From positions 62,962,009 to 63,026,008 of the forward strand of contig CM045761.1 of NCBI GenBank assembly GCA_025200525.1: a DNA stretch of 64,000 bases. The letters run 5' to 3'. A program made the translations under genes and the position numbers. Every line of letters begins with the position of its first letter. The first letter of the stretch is position 1. The notes under the pieces are model-generated. The model saw only the letters and a list, made by a program, of their open reading frames with translations. It ran no database searches and had not been told where the DNA came from. The DNA is from Camellia lanceoleosa (taxonomy: Eukaryota; Streptophyta; Magnoliopsida; Ericales; Theaceae). This document shows positions 1 through 10,856 of this stretch, piece by piece.

Positions 1-5
1 GTTAG

Positions 6-186
6 CGGAATTTTGTATCCAACTCTTCTTTGACAAATATAACAAATGATGTGATGATCAAAACCTTCCACAATTCACCTAAAATCCAAGCTTCCAACAT
101 CACTTTTGAAGACATAACCATGAAGGATGTTCAAAATCCCATCATTATCGATCAACATTATCGCTCTAAAAACACAACCAACTAGG
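6..186 (+). pseudogene. Polygalacturonase (GH28) exon, damaged
   Basis: Plant polygalacturonases hydrolyse pectin in the cell wall. Read from position 6 (after an AG that may be a splice acceptor), the frame carries GH28 landmarks: a segment like the RIK-motif strand, then NITFEDITMKDVQNPIIIDQ, the usual NPIIIDQ block of this family. Three things are odd. The RIK motif reads MIK, so the conserved arginine is missing. The cysteine normally following DQ-x-Y is arginine (codon CGC). An in-frame TAG lies at 183-185, just before a possible donor (GT at 187), and the phase left there does not match the next exon. The NTD, DD and GHG active-site motifs would lie upstream, outside the window. Most likely a decayed copy, or an exon whose true donor I have misplaced. 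Confidence 0.6.
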
Positions 187-313
187 GTAATAAATATATC
201 TTAGCTATACACATCATGGAAAAGAAAAACAAGAAAATATAGATAGTAATATATGTATACTTTTTAGCCAATTTTATTAATTACTAACTATGTTATTAAC
301 TTGTATGGTTTAG

Positions 314-550
314 GTATCTCTTGCGAAGATCAGTGATGTTCAATATAGGAACATAACGGATAGCTCGGTTTCAAATGTTGCAGTCACTCTTAATTGCAGT
401 AGTTCGGTCCCTTGTGAAGGCATCGAATTAGTTGACATTGATATCATCCTTAGCTCCAACTGTTTAAAGAAGTTGTTGCCTCTTTCATCTTCATGCAGCT
501 TTGCTAAACCAGTCTTCAAGGGTAAACAAAACTCACCAACTTGCGAATAA
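314..550 (+). CDS. Polygalacturonase (GH28) last exon
   Basis: This exon follows a TTTAG acceptor and gives 78 residues and a TAA stop at 548-550. It has the C-terminal GH28 features: a VSLAKISDVQYRNI strand, the VAVTLNCSSSVPCEGIEL block with two conserved cysteines, a second pair of cysteines near the end (SSCSFAKP), and a terminal KGKQNSPTCE that resembles the usual polygalacturonase tail. The frame is open throughout, in contrast to the exon before it. It resembles exopolygalacturonase-like members, but subtype cannot be settled from this fragment. The rest of the gene lies left of the window. Confidence 0.7.
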   Translation, partial: VSLAKISDVQYRNITDSSVSNVAVTLNCSSSVPCEGIELVDIDIILSSNCLKKLLPLSSSCSFAKPVFKGKQNSPTCE

Positions 551-1038
551 ACTTTCTTATTTATTGATGATATCATTACCACAAAATTACAGAAATCACT
601 ACTGCCACAATTTATTTCTTTATTTTTGTATAAATATTCTAGAAGTTTGGTATTTTCTTTCAATGGATTATATATACTATTATTTTATTTATGCTTTCTA
701 AAAGTTGTTGCGGTACTAATTGATAAAGACAATTTGTTACAACATAGATTTTCCGAGATTTCATCATAAGGATAATTTCTAGGAAGAATTATTATTGCAA
801 TGTACTAATTGATAAGGATAATTTCTTAGGGAAATTTGGCTATAAACCCCCATTAGCTTCCTCTTCTTATTAAAATGACAAAATAAAAATAATAATAATA
901 CTTTCAAAACCCCCCTCATAATTATAAAGTCTTGTATGAATGACAAAATTTGTTATTTAAATATTTTATCTGACCATTATACCCTCTCTATCTATCTCTT
1001 TCTTTTATAACACGTCACAAGAAGAGCGACGCTACAAG

Positions 1039-1077
1039 ACACACACACACTCTCTCTCTCTCTCTCTCTCTCTCTCT
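1039..1077. repeat. (AC)n-(TC)n microsatellite
   Basis: A short AC run (1039-1050) passes directly into a TC run (1051-1077). Confidence 0.95.
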
Positions 1078-1968
1078 TCACTATCTCTACCGTTGATGGT
1101 TGTTCATTGCCTCCACCATCTTTTATTGTTGGCGGCCACTCATCATCCTCACCATCGGCCGGCGACCACCATTTTTCCCATCAAACCACCATTATCTCAT
1201 ATTCGATACCTACAAACTCAGATTTGAGATCAATAACTTCAAATCTGAGATAAATAAACTCAAATTTGATAGAAAAATGAGAAAGTGGGAGATTGCAATG
1301 AAAAATCAAGAGTTTTTTGTTTGTTTGTTCATAGATCTAAAAGTAAAATTTGACTCTGGTTCATTCATTTAGTATACACTTTGTTTTTTGTAGCAGTAAA
1401 ATTTTACTCTAGTTAACGACATGCCAATCTTCTTAACGACAGTAAAATTTTACTTTGAATTATAACAAATTTTACTTTAAGACACACTACAAGAATGGCT
1501 TTACAGGAGAGGGTTGCATCATGAATCACAGTAAAATTTTACTTTTTGAAGAAAAGCGAGCATCATGACAAGAAGAAAGAAAGATAAGAAGACAGAGTTT
1601 GAAAATAGAGCATCATGGGAAGAAGAAGAAGAAGAATAAGAAAAAGACGAGAGAGAGAGAGAGAGAACATAAATTGTGAGTGATACATATATACACACAC
1701 ATACATAGAGAACATGAACCGTTAACTGGTGGGAGAGAGAGTAAAGGATCTTAGATCTGAGGTTCACAAGCCGCAAACTGTCATTTTCCAACAACGACGA
1801 CGGTGAATGATCTCAGATCTAAAGTCGTGGATGCTACAAATGACGGCCTAATGAAGACAACAAGAAAGTGTTCCATAGGGAGTAACGGTGGCGCCGGTGG
1901 AGAGCAACAATGGTAAAGAGAGTGAGATAGAGAGAAGAGATATTGAAATGAGAAAGAGTTTGCAGATC

Positions 1969-1970
<2 letters not shown>

Positions 1971-2014
<44 letters not shown>
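1971..2014. repeat. (GT)22 microsatellite
   Basis: Uninterrupted GT dinucleotide tract; likely length-polymorphic. Confidence 0.97.
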
Positions 2015-2018
<4 letters not shown>

Positions 2019-2604
2019 GTAGTATAGTAAAAGAAATAAATTTTAAAATATTTGGGGGTTTTGAAAGAATTTGTATAATTCTTGTCCTTTTGAAGGACAA
2101 ATTAGATAGTGAGAGCTCTATCACCAAATCTCTCAATTTCTTATAACACAGATTTTTTGAGATTTCATCATAAGGATAATTTATAAAAAGAATTGTAATT
2201 GGTCCGTGACATTTTATTTTATTTAGGGATTATAAATACACTTCTTGAGATTTGCTTAAAATATAAATTATCTTCCTATGGCTCTGAAAATTACAGATAC
2301 ATCCTTATAAGAATTTTTTTATTTAATAAAATTGACCAAAAACAAATGAAATTTCCAATTACTCATATATAACAATAAAATTACCTGAATTGTTAATTAA
2401 AATAATAAAATTAACAAAAAAAAAATGAAACTTTCAATTACTCTTATATATAATAATAAAATTATTTAAATTGTTAATTGAAATATATTTATGATATTAT
2501 TAAAAATTATTAATTGATTTAATGATTGATTAATAAAAGAGAACTTTTATTATAAGACTAGAAACTTGAAGGGGGCAAATGTGATTTTTAGAATCACAAG
2601 GAAC

Positions 2605-3756
2605 TGTTATACCCATAGTGGTGTGTGTGTAAATTAATTGTGTAAATAAAATAAACAACAAAATAATTTAATTTAGAAAATAATTTAAAAAATTAAATTC
2701 TGAATTAAATGCTTACAGAAATTAAAGTCGAGGTTTGTGTTGTACACAATCTCCTTAAAGTAGATTTCGCCATCGCTTCGGTACTTCGAGTTTTACCAAC
2801 ATCTACTTCCTAAGATACAACGACTAACACTTAAATTTGCAGCACTATAAATTCAAGTCTGGAAAACCAAAACTCTGTTGTAACTCGCTCTTTTTCTTCC
2901 TAAAATTAAATGCAAAACAGATGTAGAAACACAGAGAAAACCAAAGAAAGAATGACGAAATTATGATGGAAAATCTGATGAAATGAATTGCTAAAAGCAG
3001 GCTTTATATAGGCAGCATGGTGGCTATTCTGAACAGGTGCCAACAGATAGGCAACTGTTTGGACAAATTTCAACAGATGGAAAATCTGTTTGAACTGTTT
3101 AGATAGTTCCAGATCTGTCCGGGAAGGATTCAACAAGTTCAAACCTATTCGGGTGGGTTAGGAACTGTTTGGATGAAGGAACAAATTTTGGACCAATTTA
3201 TTTTGAATTTTGATACCAAAATAAGAAAATAAATAAATAAATTACAAATGTTTTTAGCCCAAAAAAATAAGTATTGGGCCGGACAAACCCAATCCAACCT
3301 CACACCACGCACTCGCGCCCAAGCCTGCTCGATCGACTGAACGGACAGCGGTGGCGGCGCGCGCGTGTGGTTTTTGTTTTGGGTTTAATGGGTCTAACCC
3401 ACTTCACCAATAACCTCACCCTTCCACAAACTTGGATACCCCTTGGGGCCCATCCCAAGTATCATAAGTTAAGGTATATAAACCCACTCAAATCTATAAG
3501 CCTTTCCAATGCGGGACAAACACATTTCACAAATGTGTAGGAAACCCACCTAAATCCATTTCCACGAACCCAAAAATGCGCGTTGAATTCTCATTCATCT
3601 GGAAATAGTTTTGAGCAACCAAATACACTGTTTTATTCACTACGCGACATTAAATATGAACCCAATTAGAAACGTTAAAAAGAACGTTTGGGTCTCACCT
3701 TAATTAATGCTCAAAGTTAGCAAAAAATAAGGTTACACAAAAGCCATTTTCCAACA
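2605..3756 (-). repeat. 3' LTR of the minus-strand copia element
   Basis: 1152 bp, TG...CA ends. It matches 9094-10700 except for the extra 440 bp there (a MITE plus its TTA duplication), so it also serves as the empty-site control for that MITE. Confidence 0.9.
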
Positions 3757-4379
3757 ATCCCCCACATGAATAGAATTCACAAGAATGGACATGCAACAAG
3801 ATACAGACAAAAAAAGAGTACATTAAGAAGATACACCACATCGAGATAGGTAGCTTTTGACTTTGAACCTCCTCTAGTGAAAGCCTATCAGACTTACTGG
3901 CTAACCAGTGGACACGATGCCTTGAACTGTTCAGCTGTTTGTGTAAGCCAAGATAATAGACTACACATAGTGTATTTGTAGACACAGTTTGGTTCTTATG
4001 GTTGTGTTCATTTTGGCCCTAAACAACACGTGGTAATTCATGAGTGCTCTTAGAGAATTTTACCTTCTCAATTCTCACAGAACTAGCCCAGTTTACACTC
4101 ATATAAGTGACTTCTTATTAAGAGTATCCTGCTATACCCCACTTGGATGTCCAAGCTATAAAAATCATTAAAAGCAAAGCTTATCCTACTAACGCTGCAT
4201 GTATCACTCTTCTTATCATAAAAATGGGTAGGAGTAAACCTCCTTAGTGATACATGAAGTCATCCATAATTCGGTTGTCCCTTTGAACCTAGATCCTGGG
4301 ATCTCCAGTCAACTAGGTTAGGTTGCCATTATGGTGACTTTTAAGTAACAAGCTTTAATCCCATTCCCCTCGATAAATA
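3757..4379 (-). other. Copia 3' internal region, non-coding
   Basis: Lies between the end of pol and the 3' LTR, with the polypurine tract at its left edge. No open frame worth reporting. Confidence 0.6.
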
Positions 4380-7300
4380 ATACACTTGCTCTCTGGCTAA
4401 CCCTTTAGTCAATGGATCCGCAATATTCTTCTTTGACTTTACATATTCTATGGAAATTATTCCATGTGAGAGCAAATGCCTAACAGTATTATGTCTTCAC
4501 CAAATGTGTTGAGACTTACTGTCATACATATGATTCTGTGGCTGTCCTATTACTGCTTCATTATCATAGTGAATGCATATAGCTGGCACAGGTTTAGGCC
4601 ACATTGGAATGTCTTCTAAGAAATTACGAAGCCATTCTACTTTTTCTCCTGTTTTATCTAATGCAATAAACTCAGATTCTATTGTCAACCTTGCTATACA
4701 TGTCTACTTGGAGGATTTCCAAGAGACTGCAGCACCTCCCAGGGTAAAGACATATCCACTAGTGAATTTTGAGTCTTTAGTATCCGATATCCAATTTGCA
4801 TCACTGTACCCCTCGAGTACTACTAGATATTTGGTATAATGAAGGCCATAATTATGGGTATGTCTTAGATACCTAGGTACCCTAATTATCGCTTTCCAAT
4901 GATCGGACCCTGGATTACTTGTGTACCTACTCAATTTGATTATAGCATAGGTTATATCTGGCCCAGTGCAATTCATTAAGTACATCAAGCTTCCTATTAT
5001 CCGAGAGTACTTTAATTGTGATATGCCTACACCTGTATTTTTTGACAAATGAAGACTAATGTCAACTAGTGTTTTAGCAGGACGGTCGTCATGCTTTCCA
5101 AATTTCTCCAGAATCTTCCTAACATAGTGAGACTGAGATAAAGCATATCTTCAAATGTTCTAGTAATTTTTATTCCTAGAATTACATCTGCTGCTCCCAA
5201 ATCTTTCATGTCAAACTTTTTGTTTAACATTTTCTTTGTGAATTTAATCATGTCATTATTGCTTCCAATAATAAGCATGTCATCCATATAAAGGCAAACT
5301 ATGACATAGCCTCATAGCCTTTGTCTGTGTTTTTAACATAGACGCATTTGTCACATTCGTTTATCGTAAAACCATCCGAAAGCAAAGCGTGATCAAATTT
5401 TTCTTGCCATTGTTTCGGAGCTTGTTTTAATCCATAAAGAGATTTGACAAGTTTACAAACCTTTTTCTCTTGGCCGGGAACTTGAAACCCTTCCGGTTGT
5501 TCCATATAGATTTCTTTATCTAACTCGCCATTCAAAAAAGCTGTTTTAATATCCATTTGATCTATTTCCAGATTATACAAAGCTGAAATCGCAATCAACA
5601 TGTGAATAGATGTTATTCTTGTCACTGGTGAATAGGTGTCAAAATAATCAAGGCCTTCTTTCTGCCTAGGGGTATGCACGGTGCGGTTCGGGCGGTTTGA
5701 GAGTAAAATTACAAACCGAAGGGCGGGTTAGCAGATTGGTGGATTGACAAATTGCAGTTTGGGCGGTTTTTGGCGGATTGGCGGATTGAAGAATATTCTA
5801 ACTAATTATCATACATTTGCATAATATATAACACTAATTTGTATAATATTTTTTAGATATATAACACAAAGTAATTTTACATAATATGTTTCATATATAT
5901 AATCACTAATTTGTAATAAATTTCATATTTTAAATCTTTTTCACACTCATTTTTACATTGATATTTCATTGAAAGTTAAAAAATTTATATGTGTTAACTT
6001 TAGCAAAGCGGAGCGGTTCGGTTGGCAGATTATAAATTTTAAAGTTTAAACCGTGGTTAGCGGTTAGAGCGGTGCGGATTGATGTGGTCGATGCAGCTTT
6101 AGCGGATTGGGCGGTATTTTGCACAGCTCTATTTCTGCCTGTATTCCTTAACAATAAGCCTAGCCTTGTATTTACTATTGAACCATCTACTTTCATTTTT
6201 CTCTTGAATATCCACTTATATCCAAGAGGTTTACACCTTGGTGGAAGATCCACTAGTTTCCAAGTATGATTTTACAATATTGATTCAATTTCATTATTCA
6301 CAGCCTCTCTCCACAATGGAACTTCAGGACTTGACATTGCTTCATTGAAGTTTTGAAGCTCATTTTCTAACAGGTATGTCAGAAAATCTGGACCAAATAA
6401 TTTAGAGATCCTAGCTCTCTTACTACATCTAGGTTCATCTGATTCATTATCATTGTGGTCTTGACTACTACCTATAGTAGTATCAAAAGTTCTTTTATTT
6501 GAACTTTTCTCTTCAGTTTCCTAGCATGGAAAAATGTGTTCAAAAAACAATGCATTCCTAGACTCAATAATAGTGTTTACATGCATATCCGGATTTTTAG
6601 ATCTATTAACTAAAAATCTATATGCACTACTATTATTTGCATAACCAATGAACACACAATTAATGGTCTTTGGTCTTATCTTAGTCGTTTTGGGACTAGA
6701 GACTGTCACCTTGGCCAAACACCCCCACACTTCGAGGTAATTATAAATAGGTCGTCGACCTTTCTATAATTCATAAGGTACTTGATTGAGTTTCTTGTGC
6801 GGTACCCTGTTAAGGATAATGTTAGCAGACAAAATCGCCTTCCCCCCACAAGTTCTGAGGTAACCCTGAACTAATCAACATGGCATTCATTATCTCTTTA
6901 AGAGTTCAATTATTTCTTTCAACAACTCCATTTCACTGAGGAGAATAGGGTGCAGTGGTTTGGTAAATGATACTATGTTCATAACAAAATTCTTCAAATG
7001 GTGCATCATACTCACCATCTCTGTCACTCATCACTATCTTAATAGTTCTGGCAAGTTAATTTTTAACCTCAAGTTTACATTGCCTAAAAGCTTCTATGGC
7101 CTCATCTTTACTTCTCAATAAGTAAACATAGCAATACCGAGTGCAATCATCAATAAAAGTAATAAAGTACTTCTTACTTCCTCTAGTTTGAACAAATTTT
7201 AAATCACAGATATCTATATGAATTAAACTTAGAGGTTCAGTACTTCTTTTTAACTTTATTAAATAATGCCTTAGTGAGTTTTGCCTCAACACAAATCTCA

Positions 7301-8837
7301 CATTTATGATTAGGATCAAATTCTAAGTTTGGTAAACATTCTAAAGCAACAAGTCTACGCAAAGAATTAAAATTAACATGTCCTAATCTATCATGCCACA
7401 AAAAAGAAGACTCAGTAATATAAACAAAAGATGTGTTCTTATTATTAAAAGCCAAATTAGGTACAACAGTTATTACATTAAGCTTAAAAAACCCATCACT
7501 TATGTAACCTCGCTTCACATACATTCCACTCTTGGAGAGTATAACTTTATTAGATTCAAAGACTAATTTAAACCCATTCTTGATCAACAATGACTCAGAA
7601 ATCAAATTCTTGTAAATCTCTAGCACATGGAGTACATTGTTAAGAGTGAGTTCTTTCCCTGGGGTCATTTTCAGCATGATCTTTCCTTGTCCTTCTACAA
7701 TTGATGTAGAGGAGTTTCCTATAAAAAGTTGTTCCCAACTTTCCACCACGTTGTAGGTTGTGAACATCTTCTCATCTGCACAGATATGGCAGGTTGCTCC
7801 AGTATCCACCCACCACTCCTTGGGATTGCCCACCAAGTTTGCTTCAGAGACTACTATAGCAAGATTGATGTCTACCACTCCATCGGAAAGATAAAAATCC
7901 TCGGCTATGTTGGCTTGTGCTGGTTTTTTGCTCGAATTCCCTCCGTCCTTGTGAACGTGACAATCCTTAGTGCGATGCCCATCTTTGCCGCACACAAAAG
8001 ACTTGTCTTTGAACCTCTTGTTGAACCTATTGTCAATCCCTTTATTGATCTTACTAGTGGATCCTTGTTTGGGACCATTGCCATCATGCTTCCGCTTCTT
8101 GTTGTTGAACTTTAACCCTTGTGCATGTTCCACAACATTTGCTTTAGCCCGCATGACATGGTTTCTTGACTTCTTGTCAGAACCACGGTTGCCCTCCTCA
8201 ATCCTAAGTCATACAATCAGTTCCTCCAATTTCATCTCCTTGCGCTTATGCTTCAGATAATTCTTGAATTCTTTCTAGGATGGTGGCAATTTTTCAATGA
8301 TTGCTGCTACTTGGAAAAATTCACTAAGAGCCATCCCTTCTGCATGTATGACATAAAGAATTAATTGAAGATCTTGAACCTAGCTAATAACCGTCTTAGA
8401 ATCCATCATTTTAAAATCCAGAAAACGACCGACAACAAATTTCTTTGTATCGGCATCCTCTGTTTTATACTTATGATCTAGAAATTCTCATAATTCTTTA
8501 GCAGTGCTTTTAACACTATACACATTATACAGTGTATTGTCCAACCCATTGAGGATACAATTCCGACACAGAAAATCACCATGTTTCCATGCATCGATTA
8601 TGCAATCACTTGCCGGTCAATTTCTTCCTCATTTACCTCTGGTGCCTTTTCATGAGTGAAGTAAGCCAAATTCAATGTCGTAAAATAAAACATCATTTTT
8701 TGTTGCCATCTTTTAAAATCATTGCCATTGAATTTTTCTGGCTTCTCCCCATGATTTACCGGTACTGTCGAAGTCATCACTGGCATAATAGGTATGGGGG
8801 TCGATGTAATAACAGTCTCAGTACTGTTAGTTGTCAT
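4380..8837 (-). pseudogene. Copia gag-pol polyprotein, multiply frameshifted
   Basis: Read on the minus strand. Gag starts at an ATG at 8837 and contains a NGNDFKRWQQKM-type copia gag segment. A frameshifted stretch follows to about 8155. From 8154 to 7237 the frame holds a zinc knuckle whose first cysteine is serine (SFVC...GHRTKDC), the protease motif DTGAT, and the integrase HHCC region. Integrase core pieces lie at 7319-7056 and its C-terminal part at 6730-6521. Reverse transcriptase appears in pieces at 6253-5966 (only its first part, before the MITE), 5666-5299 (QMDIKTAFLNGEL, SLYGLKQAPKQW) and 5287-5066 (catalytic YMDDML instead of the usual YVDDML). RNase H is at 5048-4497 (GYSDANW; a tail with DNEA). 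Many stops and shifts make it non-functional. Confidence 0.88.
5667..6131. mobile_element. hAT-type MITE in copia pol
   Basis: 465 bp, flanked by a perfect 8-bp duplication TTTCTGCC (5659-5666 and 6132-6139). Ends are TAGGGGTATGCAC on the left and, in reverse complement, TAGAGCTGTGCAA on the right. The 8-bp TSD and TAG-type ends fit the hAT superfamily. No transposase. The core is rich in GCGGTT/GCGGATTG repeats. It interrupts reverse transcriptase and so postdates the copia insertion. Confidence 0.88.
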
Positions 8838-9093
8838 ATTTCTGACGAAATAAAAAATATACCAATCACAATTTTATACACAAAAGAATTTACACAAAAA
8901 TACAGAATAATATTTTGTAACAAAATTCCAATGATAAACAGTATATTACTACTATGTTATTAAAGAAATCATTAAACAGCATATTACTACTATTTAAGAA
9001 ATTAAACAACATATGACTACTATTTAATTTTCCGAAACAAAATATTTGTCTGTCTTACACAAATAAATTAAAAATGTAAATCTACTTTAAGAT

Positions 9094-10700
9094 TGTTATA
9101 CCCACCGTGGTGTGTGTGTAAATTAATTGTGTAAATAAAATAAACAACAAAATAAATTAATTTAGAAAATAATTTAAAAAATTAAATTCTGAATTAAATG
9201 CTTACAGAAATTAAAGTCGAGGCTTGTGTTGGATACAATCTCCTTAAAGTAGATTTCGTTCTCGCTCCGGTGCTTCGAGTTTTACCAGCGTCTACTTCCC
9301 AGGATGCAACGACTAACATTTAGACCAAGTTTGGCATCTTCAAGAAAATCCAAAAAGTCACTAAAAAAGCAAAAAAGTTCATACTATTTACCTCTTTTGG
9401 AGGGAAATCTCTCAATTGAAAAAAAAAGAAGAAAAAAAAAGAGGGAAAACAGAGCTGCACAGGTATGGTACAGCCACACATCCCAGTCAAAAAGTTACGT
9501 GGCACACTGTGTAGCCACACATGCCATTAATAAATAAATAAATAAATAAATAAATAAAATTTGAAAAGAGACATAAAGTGTACTGCCAGTATTGCACTCT
9601 CTTGTCAGCGAGGGCAATTTCGTAATTTTATACAATATTTTAATACACATTTTTTCATAGAAAGTCAAAAAATTGACCCAAACATCCATATTTTTTTTCT
9701 CAATTTTTTAGTCTAAAAAAACAAAAAGTGCACTTATTTAGGACACTCCAAACAACCCCTTAAATTTGCAGCACTACAGATTCAAGTCTAGCGAACCAAA
9801 ACTCTGTTGTAACTTTCTCTTTTTCTTCCTAAAATTAAATGCAAAACAGATGCAGAAACACAGAGAAGACCAGCGAAAAAATGACGAAATTATGATGGGA
9901 AATCTGATGAAATGAATTGCTGGAAGCAGGCTTTATATAGGCAAAATGGTGGCTGTTCCGAATAGGTGACAATAGATAGGTAACTGTTCAGATAGATTGC
10001 AACAGATAGAAAATTTGTTTGAACTGTTTGAATAGTTCCAGATCTGTCTGAGAAGGATTCAACATGTTCAAACCTGTTCGAGTGGGTTAGAAACTGTTCG
10101 GGTGGGTTAGGAACTGTTTGGATAAAGGAAAAAATTTTGGACCAATTTATTTTGAATTTTGAAACCAAAATAATAATAAAATAAATAAATAAATTACAAA
10201 TGTTTTTGGCTCAAAAAGATAAATATTGGGTCGGACAAGCCCAACCTCACACCATACACCTGCGCCCAAGCCCAGCCTGCCCGAATGGATGGCGATGGCG
10301 GTGCGCGCGTGTGGTTTTTATTTTGGGTCCAATGGGTCTAGTCCACTTCACCCATAACATCACCCTTCTACAAACTTGGGTACCCCTTGGGGCCCATTCC
10401 CAGTATTCCAAGCTAAGATATATAAACTCACTCAAATCCATAAGCCTTTCTCATATGGGACAAGTACATTTCACAAATATGTAGGAAACCTACCTAAATC
10501 CATTTCCACAAACTCGAAAATGTGCATTGAATTCTCATTCATCCGGAAATGGCTTTGAGCAACCAAATACACAGTTTTATTTACTACGCGACATTAAACA
10601 TGAACCCAATTAGAAACGTTAAAAATAACGCTTGGGTCCCACATTAATTAATACTCAAAGTTAGCAAAAAATATAGTTATACAAAAGCTATTTTCCAATA
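9094..10700 (-). repeat. 5' LTR of the minus-strand copia element, with MITE
   Basis: 1607 bp, of which 440 bp are the MITE at 9323-9759 and its duplicated TTA. The remainder aligns along its length with 2605-3756. The terminal dinucleotide on the plus strand has changed from CA to TA. Confidence 0.9.
9323..9759. mobile_element. Tourist-like (PIF/Harbinger) MITE in LTR
   Basis: 437 bp. Ends are GACCAAGTTTGGCATC and, in reverse complement, GGGGTTGTTTGGAGTG. It is flanked by TTA on both sides (9320-9322 and 9760-9762). The sister LTR near 2830 has a single TTA and no insert, which proves the boundaries. No coding capacity. Confidence 0.9.
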
Positions 10701-10856
10701 GGAACAATTCGTATTTTAAGCAAATTTTAGAGAGTGTATTAATAATTTATCCTTTTATTTATAAAAAATAAAATTGAATTATGAAATTATTTTACCTAAA
10801 CATCAATATTGTGCATTAATTTTTGTTATGTTGAAGATATTGTTGGCCACCCATTT

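Larger units (their letters stand above)
551..2599. other. Intergenic, repeat-rich, no gene
   Basis: No coding region is supported. A segment of about 50 bp at 743-795 (beginning ACATAGATTTTCCGAGATTT) recurs in direct orientation at 2142-2195 and brackets 1.35 kb of purine/pyrimidine-biased DNA. Inside, 'CTTTCAAAACCCCC' near 900 matches the reverse complement of sequence near 2060, suggesting a degraded foldback element. GTAAAATTTTAC, a 12-bp palindrome, occurs three times between 1395 and 1550. The part from about 2225 to 2330 is homologous to 24,978-25,070. Confidence 0.5.
2605..10700 (-). mobile_element. Ty1/copia LTR retrotransposon, decayed
   Basis: A complete but inactive element. LTRs lie at 2605-3756 and 9094-10700; both begin TGTTATACCCA. 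The left LTR ends ...CCAACA and the right ...CCAATA. The 5-bp target duplication GGAAC is perfect (2600-2604 and 10701-10705). Polyprotein order on the minus strand is gag, protease, integrase, reverse transcriptase, RNase H, which is the copia order. A minus-strand purine tract (GTGGGGGAT) abuts the 3' LTR at 3757. No tRNA-iMet-type primer-binding site is visible beside the 5' LTR. The frame is broken many times, and the LTRs differ at many positions, so the insertion is old. A hAT-type MITE (5667-6131) and a Tourist-like MITE (9323-9759) entered later. Confidence 0.92.

Noticed and set aside
340..663. 107-codon open frame on the minus strand
   Set aside because: It is the antisense of the polygalacturonase last exon, which has clear homology on the plus strand.
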